This document shows, one piece after another, positions 1 through 11,696 of a stretch of 64,000 bases of DNA; within the stretch, counting starts at the first letter, position 1; each line of letters opens with the position of its first letter. Source of the stretch: Bradysia coprophila (lineage: Eukaryota > Arthropoda > Insecta > Diptera > Sciaridae); the NCBI RefSeq assembly GCF_014529535.1, contig NW_023503584.1:2701005-2765004 (forward strand). Reading direction: 5' to 3'. A program made the position numbers and the translations under genes. The notes below the pieces were generated by a model. It worked only from the letters and a program-made list of their open reading frames with translations, ran no database searches and had not been told where the DNA came from.

Positions 1-774
1 ACTGAGATTCGTTAATTAAGATCACACCATACGGAGTACCTGCACTAAGTGTAAAACAATACCGCCAGAGTTTCACTTGATTATACGCGGATTATGAGGT
101 GAAAATTGTTGATATTAGTGAAGTGGAGCGATAATGAATCCCACTTTTATCCGGCCCAACGAAATGTTAACTCCTAGATTGTGATTTTTAATGCAGATGA
201 TGTTCTACCTGGAGGTATACTGATTGCTGATGAAGCTACTTGTAGTTATTCAGTTACTAATCAATATTTCCTATCACGTTAAAAAAGGATTGCAGGTTGT
301 ACATATCGTTCAAACGATGTAGTTGAGTGTTATAGGAACTGATAGCTCTAGGAAAGAGTGCTAAATACACCAAAGGATATGATCCTGCCACATAAAGTGG
401 AAAGACAGCAAAACTGTTCGTTTTCATTAACTTTTTGAAGTAAAACTGACGAACGAAATATAAGTCATCTTAGAAGTGTGACCTCTGGTTAATTAGCCTA
501 CTACGACAGTGCCGGACGAGCAAAAGGGAACTCTTTCAAGGAATGGCAATGAATTCAATAGTATTCCAGTAAATAGAGGTTTGTTAGGAGGTTAAACGAA
601 AAATGTGTCTTCTTGTCTTCATATCACCTTAGCCTTCACATCACTTCGGTGAGATATGGTCAGTAAAACTTTGTTTTAAGTCTCAGTTGTTTTATGCTAA
701 AATTGATTGTGCAAACAGGATATCCATGTGAACATAATAGTTCTGCTTGACAGCTTTGGAAAATCTTACATAAA

Positions 775-1335
775 AAACGTTTACTATGCTGGTGCATGTA
801 ATAAGGCTATTACATGTATAGGCAATAGCCTTTACATCACTCGCATAGTAAAACGTTGTACTACACACGGAAAATAAAGTGATATCTCGTATCACGATGA
901 GTAAATGTACCTCGGGCTAAAGCCCTCGGTTACTTTTACTCATCTGGATACGAGATATCACTTTACTTCCCTTGCATAGTAATGTACTATTACATGCTAG
1001 CGGGCGGTAAAGTGCACTTTGCGTCACTGTTTGTGACTGTGAAAATTTACTTACCACTCACTAGCATGTAAAATGTGTTACGTCACTGCAGTGCCTAATT
1101 GATTTTCTAAATTTGCTAAAATTTTCAATTTTGCCATTAGCAAATTTGGCAAATTTCGGAAAATTTTGGAAAATCTTAGCAAATGTTGGCAAATTGTGGA
1201 AAATCAATTTCCCAAAAATAGGCCCTGCGTCACTGTGTGTAAATGCTTGTTTTGGCTCGTGTGATTACTTCACTCGCCTTCGGCTCGTTCCACAAAGCTC
1301 ACACTTGCCAAAACAAATATTTACAAACGGTGACG
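775..1335. mobile_element. Cluster of three short hairpin (snapback) elements
   Basis: Three inverted repeats lie back to back. The first pairs AACGTTTACTATGC (about 775) with GCATAGTAAAACGTT (about 856). The second pairs AGTGATATCTCGTATC with GATACGAGATATCACT at about 876-966, around a GC-rich loop containing CCTCGGGCTAAAGCCCTCGG. The third pairs GCGTCACTGTGTGTAAATG with a diverged complement ending at about 1335, around a loop containing CCTTCGGCTCG. A further TTACATGCTAG pair brackets 980-1075. No protein is encoded; the small ORF at 1113-1346 only crosses the third hairpin. These look like non-autonomous foldback MITEs. A related arm recurs at about 42,045-42,085. Confidence 0.6.
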
Positions 1336-1340
1336 TAACA

Positions 1341-3705
1341 TACTAGAAAAGCATACCACCTGCAGCTCAATAACATGCTAAATGAAACAATATGTGCAGC
1401 AATGTAACACAGGTATTTCGTCACTTTATAAAGTTTCATGTAACGACAATTCATTTCGTCTAATTGACCTTTGAGAATTTATTTCTACTTTGTGCTTACA
1501 CGTCAATACGGGTCAATAATTACATATCGGATGGAAAAACCGAAAGGAAAATTATGGAATTTGTCGCTTGTTTCTACAAAACATTCTTTCTATCAACGAA
1601 CAACGTCACTGCGTATACTTGAAACGTAATAGTGCAATCGAATGACCTACCACAAACGCAATATATCAGACATTAAACATATCTTGACCTTGAAAAATCT
1701 TTAATTTACGAATTACACAATATCGTCAGACGAGAATTTTAACTGATTTCGAATTGAGACACTTTCTCATTACAAATCATTCTTCACCTGCACTATGTTA
1801 TATTAACTAATGCGTTCGTTGATCCAATAAGCAAATTGTTTCATCGGCTTGTACATGTACGATACCTGTTATATGCGCAATCTATCCGAAAACACTGAAT
1901 AAATTCACATTCATTCGTATTACCCACTTTATTGTCATTGTATGGTAAGTAAAGTTACGTGAATTAAAAAGTATGACTCATGGGAACACAACATTAAAAA
2001 CAGTTGTCTTTAAAAAAAAGAATAATCGGTGGCTATAATTGAAGAGCGTATGCAAAAATCGATAGCATTTCAATTTACCTGATTTTCTCAAATTTAACAC
2101 TGATTTCAGTCAATTCTGTTCGAATCAAATAGTTAAATGATTGTTCACTCGGTTCCCACCAATTATTTCACGTAAATATTCAGCAAATTGGTGATTTTTT
2201 CACTTTAATTTGTACTTCGTAAATGTTATTGTCAACGCACCGCAAAATGTTATTGGAAATGAAAATTCAAAACAATGTTCTAGTGAAATCGAGAGGCGAA
2301 CGCGTCCCAGCTGATATTTGCTTCAGGGTTCATAAATACAGGGTACTTACAAACATAATTTCCAAAAATGGCTTTGTGTGGTTAATTTATGTGTAAAAAA
2401 CAGAGAAAGATAATTTGGCTACCTTAGCGTGAATACTTTCTGTATTGAATTAAAGTTCACTGGAACCAGACAAACTAGTTTTTTAAGTCAGAAATTCTGA
2501 CAGTATTCCTTTTACAATGCCTCACCGACAGTTTGTAATAGTATACATAATCTGACTCCATGGATCGTGGGATATTGAGCTAAATAGGTGTTTTTCTTGA
2601 AAGCTGAAATATTGGACCCGGATCTTTTTTACAATTTCAAAACAATTGTTTAGGCAAGGGGTTTAGGCAAAATGTTCTCGGCGGATTGAAAAATGTCAGA
2701 GAAGTATCCAGTTGAACAAACAAATAAAGTCTAAGCAATAGTCGATCTTTAGTTAACTTTACGAGATTCGTTATGCGTGGATCTGTAGTTCAATTTTTTT
2801 ATATTCAATAAAAATTTGCACCAACAAAGTTCCGCTTCACTCAATATTGTTAAAAAAAAAAAAAAAACAAATAAATTAATCGAAAGTAATTCACGGTGGG
2901 GTTGAACAAAACTTAAATAGAGTCGCGACACCACCTCTGATTTTTTTCATGTTCTGGTTGAGGGACTCAAGTACTAAACGAAACTGTATTCAGTTTCCGG
3001 ATCAGTCCAGCCGTTTCGGAGAACCGGCACACGTGGCTGTGCGAGACCCACCATCAATTTAAATACAGATTGTTATAGCAACGGATAGAGGGACTAATTG
3101 TAAGTTAATTCGTGTCAAAAATGCTTCTCTCAACAACCTGGCCACGGTACAACAGCCAGCTAAAGTCGAAATTTCGACATTTTTGAATGGTGATATGTCT
3201 AAGACGAAAACAGTTTGAAACTCTTTGAATGGCGATAAAGGTAGAAGATTCCATTCTCTGTTAAACGCCGAGAATGGACTTTACAAAATTTGTCTAGATT
3301 GTACAATATTTGAAAAAGTTTATTTTCACCATCCTCGACGAAACTTACACAGGTAGACCCTTCTTGTATCAAAACAATAATGCCTGATCAGCCTGCAGTC
3401 TTAGCTTTACAACGATATCAAACTTACCATACCAGCCTCACAACAAACCCGCCGTGAATTGAGCCCATGTTTACCCAATTTAATGACTGTACCGAGAAAT
3501 AGCAGTTCCGATCATCTGAACAAATAATATTAATCGACAGAATTTGATCTACATAATGAGTTGTAGCTTCTGTTTGTACACTGTACAATGTACAGTTAGG
3601 GAAGAATAGATGCAAACATCGAATTTCTGAGAAGTCCTTGTTTCATTAAACCTTTCAGAAACGGTAAGCGTGTTTCACGATGTGATAATTAGATGTGCAA
3701 TTTCT
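1341..3705. other. Intergenic DNA, no gene recognised
   Basis: AT-rich sequence without a convincing coding exon on either strand. Short ORFs have no recognisable protein and no splice context. The first 770 bases of the window are similarly featureless. No RNA gene was identified. Confidence 0.5.
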
Positions 3706-4148
3706 TTTTTATGCCAAATACTGCGAAAGTTTGTATTTTCGGTCCTCAAATTCAGGCCTTGGGCCGAAAGTAAATGTCATTTTACTTTCGCCCCGTGGGC
3801 TTGCGTATTTGCGGGCCGAAAGTAAATGTCACTGTCATCATTTTACTTTCGGTCCTCATATGTCTCGAAAACACATGTTCACTTGATTGAAAGTACGCAT
3901 TGAGTGTAGTGTTGTGTTGACGATAGCCAAATGTTTTGTGAGCAAGTGAATGTATGTTTACAGTAATTTCATTTGTTAAATTGTTTTTATTTTTATCCCA
4001 GGGGGCTACCGCCCCCTGGACCCCCGCGCTTTTCGGCATTTTGGTGTTTGTACAGCAAATTTTGTTGATAACTCAACAGTTTAATTAAAATTATGTTTTG
4101 TTTCGGACCGAAAATACAAATCTTCCGCAGTATTTGGCATAAAAAATA
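3706..4148. mobile_element. MITE with about 40-bp terminal inverted repeats
   Basis: The left end reads TTTTATGCCAAATACTGCG and continues into a GTATTTTCGGTCC arm. The right end, about 4105-4148, carries the reverse complement (GGACCGAAAATAC, then CGCAGTATTTGGCATA). Inside, the motif ATTTTACTTTCGGNCC and its complement recur several times between 3770 and 3860, so the interior is itself partly palindromic. The GC-rich stretch near 4005-4030 is non-coding as far as I can see. No transposase is present. Confidence 0.7.
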
Positions 4149-4160
4149 GTATGCATCACT

Positions 4161-4260
4161 CGGGGCAAAAGTAAAAAAATTCAAATCGTGTGATTGCCGC
4201 CCTTGCCTGCGGCGCGGGCTGCAAACTTCACACGTTTGAATTTTTTTACCTTCGCCCCTT
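4161..4260. mobile_element. Hairpin element with GC-rich loop
   Basis: About 32-bp arms (CGGGGCAAAAGTAAAAAAAT on the left, ATTTTTTTACCTTCGCCCC on the right) enclose a loop with GCCTGCGGCGCGGGC. This is the same design as the neighbouring hairpins at 1227-1335 and 4351-4455. Confidence 0.6.
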
Positions 4261-4350
4261 GTTATGCAAAATACTATTGTTGTCTTACGGCCAGAATCGG
4301 ATAAACAAAAGCCAGCTTTTCTTATTTTCTGGCCAACAAAATACCGTACC

Positions 4351-4455
4351 GTCTCGCTGGGACATTTTTTGTTTCGACGTTAGGGATATATTCCTCGCTA
4401 TCGGCTCGAAACACAACCTTCACACACGCCTCAACAAAAAATGTCCCAGCGAGAC
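4351..4455. mobile_element. Hairpin element, near-perfect 22-bp arms
   Basis: GTCTCGCTGGGACATTTTTT on the left is complementary to AAAAAATGTCCCAGCGAGAC on the right. The loop contains CTCGCTATCGGCTCG. It lies about 450 bp upstream of the ZRANB2-like start codon, so it could fall in that gene's promoter region; no effect can be read from the sequence. Confidence 0.65.
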
Positions 4456-4902
4456 AAAAATGGAAAGATCACCGTTTATTTTTGCCATCATCGTCGATAC
4501 CAGATGAGTAACAGTTTCTGAAAGGTTACTGAGCAGAGGAATAACATTTGTAAAATAATTTAGGTTTTCAGATTTAAGTCGACTCTGTTACACTTGCGCT
4601 CCACTCGAAGTCACCCAAAACTTTTCTTACGATTGTTATTACGAATTTACATTACCTTGCATCCTTGCATACTTTGAGTTTACCGGGTAAACTCTTCACC
4701 TTCACAACAAACATTTCAGATTTTTCAACTGGGACCAACAGTAAATGTCAAACGCAACCCTGCGGTCAATAAACGCCACTTTATGCAGCATAATAAAAAA
4801 TAAATTTATTGACAGAAAATATAGTTTTGTTGTGGTTGAAAAGTTGTTCGAGTAATAATGCAAATTTTTGTCAAATTTCAAATCTGAACAACCGATCCGA
4901 CG

Positions 4903-6147
4903 ATGTCTGGTTCAGATGGCGAATTAACCGGCAGCGTAGAGTTGTCCTCGAAGTCAGCTTCACGCACAAAAGAGGCCGTGCCTAAAGTGAAAGACGGTGA
5001 CTGGCTTTGTCCCGAGTGAGTAAATGGAAAAAAGCACAGAACTAGAGGAACTAATGTTTTGCATAACAAGGCAATACAGCAGTTCCATTGCTGCTAGGAA
5101 TGTAGGCATTTGATATTTGATTTAAAACAAAATCCATTTCTTTGCTTCAATTATCCCACCTGCCGGCAATTCAGCTGTAAAAACTTGAATTTCGCTAGAC
5201 GAAACCAATGTAATAGGTGCAACAAGGAGCGCGTTCTGACGGACAGTGCAAAGAAAAAGTTGGGCTCCGAAATCGGTAAGGCTGCTGCAGAGAAAAGTCG
5301 CGGTTTATTTAGCGCCGAAGATTGGGAATGTGGAAAATGCGGCAACGTTAACTGGGCGAGGTAATGTTAACCGAATTTATTCACTCAGAAATATTCAAAA
5401 CTAATTCGTTTGCGTTTGCGTGCAAAGGCGTCAAATATGCAACATGTGTAACGCGCCGAAATTCACGGACGAAGAGCGAACAGGTATGTTGGAAACAATA
5501 TTCTCCGCTCGTTTTCCGATTGAAAATGTTGAAATCGTTTAGGTTACGGTGGCGGTTATAATGAGCGCGAACGAGTTGAGTACAAGGAACACGTTGAAGA
5601 GTCGGACGATGAATACGATGAATTTGGACGAAGAAAAAAGCGTGACGGAAAAGCGGCACCGACAAAAGCAATATCAATCGAATCACAAAAGAAGACTGAA
5701 CCAGCGGCAGCCAGGATACGAGACAGTGACGAAGAGGAGAGTGACGAGGACAGTGATGACGGCGATCTCGCCAAATATGATCTGTGGGGCGATGACGACG
5801 AAGATATTCCCAATTCAAATTCGAAACAACAACAGCAACAACCGGTTAACGACAAAAAGCGAGACAGATCGTCATCGTCGTCAAGTGATTCATCGTCCAG
5901 TAGTTCCAGTCGATCGCGTCGTTCGCAGTCCAGATCAAAATCATTTTCGCGCTCTAGTTCCAAATCAAATTCACAGCATAAATCCGGTTCGATGGGTCGG
6001 GACCGTAAATCGAAATCATCCAGCCATGGTAGTCGTAGACGCTCAAGTTCTCGTACAAGAAATCGCGCATCGAATCGTTCCAGATCACGGTCGAGAAGCA
6101 GATCACCACAACGAGGTAGTAGATATAATGATGGACGGCGCCGTTAA
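4903..6147 (+). CDS. ZRANB2: ZRANB2-like Ran-binding zinc-finger splicing factor
   Basis: Four exons (4903-5015, 5175-5360, 5428-5483, 5543-6147) with GT-AG introns give 319 aa, close to the roughly 330 aa of vertebrate ZRANB2. Two RanBP2-type zinc fingers are visible: DGDWLCPDCKNLNFARR with CNRC (about residues 31-58), and WECGKCGNVNWARR with CNMC (about 80-105). An acidic stretch follows (EEESDEDSDDGDLAKYDLW), then a C-terminal arginine/serine-rich tail rich in SRSRSR runs. In the family these fingers bind single-stranded RNA with GGU motifs, and the RS tail contacts spliceosome proteins in the nucleus. The start is the first ATG of an open exon. The SR-coding region creates long antisense ORFs (5381-5963) that are not genes. 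Confidence 0.93.
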
Positions 6148-6828
6148 CAGTTAGCAATTCAATTAATTTTGTTGGGTTAATTTTCGCGTTCACCATTGCT
6201 GATGGTACCACTCGGATTGGGACTAACACTCATTCCATTCTAATTTTGTAATTACGGAGAGACAATTGATTTCCTGTTTGCTTCCCGATTTGAGCATTTG
6301 TTTCCCTTTCAATTTTACGAGTCCTCTCCTGTACGTAATGAACAGTTAGTTAAAATATAGAGTGATTGATGGAGAGAAATTGACTTTTTGTGTTGGAAGT
6401 TGCACACGGGCAATGCCAAAAAAAATTAGGACTGAAAGTGGGCTCCGTACGTGATCGATGTTGGTATCGATTCGAATAGTGAAATGTGGTAAGACTGCCT
6501 AATCATCTCAAAAATCCAGAAAGTGCTATTTCTATAAAAATGAAGTGAGTCGGAGCTACAATATCCTTGCCTATGCCTATGTCTCCTAATCGTCTTACCT
6601 AGTTCATTCAATTGTCATTTGTTGCTTGTTGGTTGATGTCCTTTAAACGCATAGCCGTAGCGCTACTGATTGGTAGACTATGACTCGATGATTCAAATGG
6701 TACAAATGGGAGTGATGGGCTGATGTGATTCAAACGAGTATTAAACGAACTGAAACCAAACCACAACTTGTTCTAACATCGAATACGCTTTATTTTAGTT
6801 ATCAGTAAATATGCACACCGCGCAACAT
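6148..6828. other. Intergenic spacer between convergent genes
   Basis: This 680-bp interval separates the ZRANB2-like stop from the stop of the minus-strand gene, so it must hold both 3' untranslated regions. I see no additional coding exon and no clear inverted-repeat element. Confidence 0.6.
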
Positions 6829-9524
6829 TTATGAGTCATACCAGACCGATTGCTTCATCCATCGATTTTGTTTGCTCGGTTCGTTTAGTACGACAAACGG
6901 TGGATTCTCATTTCTATCGCGCGGCACTTTATTATCAAATATGTAATCCCTGTTGCCCTCAACGACTTTCGTTTGATTTCGAATCTTGTGACTGCTGTCC
7001 TTCCGTGGCTTCACGTCCTTACTCGCACGTCTGCCGAATTTCGGTGACGGTCTCTTCTTAAACGAACCACCCGGATCGTCAACATTCTGCACCGTCAATT
7101 TGAAACTCGGCGAAATGTTGCGAGATTTGACCGAAGCATGGCGTGGTGATTTTAGAGCCGCCGAATTGTTGCTCTTTAGATCGTCGGTTGGCGAACCCAT
7201 GAAATCCTGTTGAAATGTCTTTTCGTCGAAATTATTGTTTATCTCCTTCCGAGGACTACGGGTTTTGATTAGCAGATCCTGTTTGGCTCGGCGAACCTCT
7301 GGCTGGCACATGAACGGAAGATCTTCTAGGTTGGGATCGTGGACATTTCTGGAATTGGGTTCGAATTTTTTGTTCACATTCGACGCTCGACGATCTCTCT
7401 TCTTCTTGGTCGAATCATACAAGTTAATGTTGGTCGGTGGTTTATTGGTCACTGGACGATTACGTGGAAAATTTAGAAACGACGTCCTGTAACCGAAAAC
7501 AAATTGTTAGAATAGATTAAGTCAGTCCAAGTCAATTACCGATACTCAGGCGTATAATCCATGTTTCCTTTGAGCGAAAGGATGGATTCACGAGGCTTTG
7601 CACGTTGCGGCATTTTTGTAATTTTCGGATCCTTAAAACTTTCGGTATATTCGGCTTGTTGGTTTCCTGTTCCATCTTCGCCGAGTAAGTGAAACTTGTC
7701 ACCTTTCTTTGCCGATTCAGTGGTTTCAACGGTTTTCCTATCGTGCTCTTTGAAACGTTCACCGTATTCTCCCACCGATTCGACGGATCCTTTAACACTT
7801 AAATGACCTGGTTTTATGATCGGTGCACACTTAACATATTGATCGTAGAACTTAAAACTATCTCTGTATTCCGGAACGCCGACAAATTTTCCTTGGAATC
7901 GAATGTTCGTCAGTTGAGGTATGGAGTGTGATTTTTCAATGGGAAACGTAACGAATTGGCTACGATATTCGGGTTGATAGCTGAGTTCCCCTTCAAGTCG
8001 AAGGTGACACGTTTGGGAATCATTTTTAATGGAAGCATCAGTTTTCGGTTTCGGTTCAATGCTTAATCCATGAACCAAACTTTCCGGTGGCTGTGGATAA
8101 TCATTTTCGGATAGGTTCAACGAATCCGGATATTTCATCAGCGATCGGCGACTCCTTCCGTATGAAAAAAAGAGGAAAATTAGAGAAATGTGAATACGAC
8201 CACTGCAAGGTTGATTTAGTTTAACAAAATTACCCTTGCGTTTCATTGGGAGTGTATTCGTGATATTCAGATTGTTGCTCGGATGACTGAACCATTGAAC
8301 CCTCTAATTTCAAAGATGTTGGTCGCCTTTTCAGTTCAGGTCGCCAAGCAGTAGTATCAACAGCTCTTCCATATTCACGTTTGTATTCAGTCTTTAGTTC
8401 AGAGAATGGAACAAATGGCTCAGTTTTATCGTACAAGCAAATGTTGCTTCTGGTGTGGAAATCTGAGGATCAAATTGCATTTTGTTAATCAGACTAATCC
8501 CATTGCAATGATGCAACAATGTCTTCGGTCCAACTTTGGCTGGATTTGTATTTTATTGGAAATACTACCATTCAAAATACCTGAAGGTTTTCGACGGCGA
8601 TAGAATTTTAGTTCATCTACTGTTATGCATTCGTGCGGTAGCTTCTTCCAACGACTCGTAAATATTGGTGATGCAGTATCTGTAAGACGGACTGTATTTG
8701 GTTGGGTTATTGTTACATATGATTGAATGAGATGAAAGTAATTTTTCTTGGAAAAATCGAGAACGAAATGGTTTTGATATCACTGCTTACGAACCTCTTC
8801 AATCATTTTTCCTCATTTTCTCTCTCCGCTTGTAATGACCAAAGCTATTCCAAAACAATGTCTAAGGAAATGTCGAGCTTGTAATGATCAAAGCTATTAC
8901 AAAACAATGTCTAAGGAAATGTCAACCAGTGAAATAATTTGGATATTCCCTTTCGAACCTAGTGCTCGGACACCCTTTAAAATTATCTTGTTACTGTGAT
9001 ATGAGAAGAACAGAATAAAACCTCCCTCTACGGACTCACATTTTTGTTATGCAAATTCAAGGGTCGATGACATTGTAGCTTCTGGATATTATTTTACGCG
9101 CTTTACAATACGAGAACACTCGAAATAACGCACCGAAAGTTATTCGAAAGCATCGTTTTTTAGAAAAGCAAATAAAAGATGTACTTGCCAACGATCCTAG
9201 GAGTGAAAACGACCGTTTGCATATAACGGTGGAGTTAATTCTCTCACTATCAGTATGTGTTTCAATTCACAATTATACTGAAATTTCGTGGTTTCCCCCC
9301 AAATACTTTGCGAACAACTGAGCGATCATTATTTAAATTTTTCAGGGACAGTGGTTCTTTCCTTTCATTGTCATTTAACCCAGACTTGAAATCCTACTTC
9401 ACAAAGTCACAACATTTTATGATAAAAAAAGTGTCTTGAATGATCCCAAGCAGTACCTGATAAATCCGGTTCCGAAGATGACTTTTCCAGATATGTGAAG
9501 TCGTTGTTCCTTCGTCGCCCTTTC
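6829..9524 (-). CDS. EYRxxF-repeat protein, possibly microtubule-associated (5' end missing)
   Basis: Five exons join in frame on the minus strand: 9524-9457, 8679-8581, 8462-8234, 8154-7540, 7486-6829 (stop TAA). Together they give at least 555 residues. The exon at 9524 starts in phase 2 after a good acceptor, so at least one upstream exon with the initiator Met is missing. The body holds about six diverged repeats of pattern GxxxxxPEYRxxF, for example LEGELSYQPEYRSQF, FVGVPEYRDSF, VGEYGERF and MDYTPEYRTSF. The C-terminal quarter is basic and serine-rich. Such spaced EY(R/Q)xxF motifs occur in microtubule-binding proteins such as MDM1 and the MAP6/SAXO Mn-motif proteins. That resemblance is my inference; no orthologue is claimed. 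It converges on the ZRANB2-like gene. Confidence 0.75.
8828..8923. repeat. Tandem duplication of about 48 bp within an intron
   Basis: Two adjacent near-identical copies start with CTTGTAATGA(C/T)CAAAGCTAT and end with TCTAAGGAAATGTC. They sit in the intron between exons 8679-8581 and 9524-9457 of the minus-strand gene. No function is suggested. Confidence 0.8.
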
Positions 9525-11696
9525 CTGTAAGAATGAGAATAATAATGTTACACTGAATTGGTTAGTCAAGCCATCAATTTTCCATTTTGTTGTTGTTGTG
9601 AAAACGCCGCTTAACACAGACGCAAATAAATGATAGAAAAGTAGGTGTCAAATAACAACTTGGAACCTCGTAAGTACAATGCTTTACGTGATTAGGCAAT
9701 GTAAATGAAAATGAAACATGCCGTAACACGTAAAATCTATTACTTCATCTATTTTAACATTTGTTTGTCATGAAAAGACGACGTTCATCATTTAATTTCT
9801 GTCATTGTCATCGATAACAGATAATGTATCCGTCCGTAAAAGGTTGAATCGATAGACTAAATTTTACAATGAGAAAATAATCGGAAAAATTACATAAACG
9901 ATTACTTCCTCAAAAAAATGAAAATAAATCTTTTCGGGTTACGAGGTACACATACGATTTACATACTAATCTAAGTTCTATCTACACAAATATTCAAGAA
10001 TGTTTCTCTATACGTCGGTCATAATACGGATGTTATGCATAAATAAAATATGAAAATTGAATTCAGCATAAATCGTGTTTCGTGTTGAAAACCAATATCA
10101 TGTTTTAAATCTAACGTGGAAATTCGACGATAACATGAACACTAGGTTAGGTATACCTGTTCGTGACGGTCACGTCGATTGTCCAAAATTAGTGATTTAC
10201 ATTGTCGTTTCATAGTTTTACATCTCCTTCGTATTCATTCGAAACGAGAAGACATCATTAGCCCTTATAACAACTATGAATTAGTATTTGAAATAATCAA
10301 AGAAAATAGAAGATTATTCACCTCTGTCCACATGTTCATTTAGACTGTAGACACTTGGAGAGTTGTTGCATGAGCCAAAGGCGAATGGTATAACCCCAAG
10401 TGTCTAAATAAACATTTGGACAGAGGTAAATACTCTATTTTATCTACCGACGGCGAAATAATAGCACTTTTTCACTGCTATTATTTCACCTAGGTAGATA
10501 AACGAATTTAAGTGGTGAATTGGTCACAATTGATTGTTAAGTACTAAATACAAATACAGCTAGGGAATGTTACCATTTATTGAGGATGTCGACATTTCGG
10601 GAAATATAATCAAGGATTTTCTTGAAAAACATTTGGGAAAAATGTTTCACGAAAATAGTTCCTGTTTAATAAAGGAACTCGAGATAAATTTACGTCAAAG
10701 CTGATTTTACAAACAGTTACTACTGATGTACTTATTAAAACTATGTTTCAATTATGCGAGACTGTCCCACCCGTCATATCTTTTCTATAATCTTTTAGCA
10801 ACGACAAACATATACCGAATTAATCATGAAATTTGTTACATCGACTGTTGTTTGATACAAAATCTATGGCTTCATTTGTTTAAACATTTAATTTTGAGTT
10901 GCATCAACTAGAGATCATTGCTGACTGTTGTCGTTGCTGTATTAAATGCTCCTCGAAGGCTACTATATAGCCGACGTTATGGTGTGATGGAGATCGATTT
11001 ATCTGCGGAGCTTCAAAAAGTTAGTAATTTCTTAAGATTCAAAACTTAAACGATTTTTCCATAGCAAATCTGACTAACAAATTTACTGAAAAGTTAGAAT
11101 TTACTTTTTCCGTGCTATCGTTGACTATATTGGCCTTTCGAACAATAAATAAAACAAAAATGTTCGACACTGTGAGCAACTAATGTACATTAGACCCGTC
11201 TAACGAATAAGTCCCGCTTCGTTTGAAATTTGTTAGACCACTGGAATCCATTGAACTTTAAGTAGTAAATGATATGACATCGCATTGTAAATGTATGGAC
11301 ATTTCGTTTGTTTGCATTCCATCAACATAATTTCACCACAAAGGTCACGAATAATTGCGTTTTGTATTCTCAGTATTCATTGATTGCCGGTCTGATCAGT
11401 AAATTCGTTTATAATATTTACCGGAGCTCACCAATAACGTTTTGAGTAATTGATCAGGTATTTCCGTAGTGGATGAAATTGGATATTTCAAACTGACATC
11501 CTACGAACGACTTTCAAAATTTGATGTAAATCCTTTATGGCGTATAGGGACTCGATACTTCCAGTCGACCGTTATCCGTTTTAAGAAGAAGACACTAGGG
11601 TATTTATATGCAACGGCATTCAACACCGAAGTCTGTGTCATAAGAGTGATATTGTGGCTGAAATTAATGAATTGGTTAGCGACATTTTAGTAAACA
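9525..11696. other. Intergenic or 5' region with two hairpin elements
   Basis: The missing first exon of the minus-strand EYRxxF gene should lie here or beyond, but I could not place it. A hairpin at 10320-10427 pairs ACCTCTGTCCACATGTTCAT with a TGTCTAAATAAACATTTGGACAG-type arm ending CAGAGGT. A second at 10438-10502 pairs TTATCTACCGACGGCG with a CCTAGGTAGATAA arm. The first shares its TGTCCAAATGTTTATTT arm type with the hairpin at 39360-39452. Nothing else recognisable. Confidence 0.5.

Noticed and set aside
5381-5963. Antisense ORFs of 135-145 codons, one rich in serine and aspartate
   Set aside because: They are shadows of the RS-rich tail of the ZRANB2-like gene.
10157-10213. Candidate first exon (MKRQCKSLILDNRRDRHEQ) for the minus-strand EYRxxF gene, with a CAG|GTATAC donor
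   Set aside because: It ends in phase 0, but the exon at 9524 needs a phase-2 partner; joining them breaks the downstream frame.
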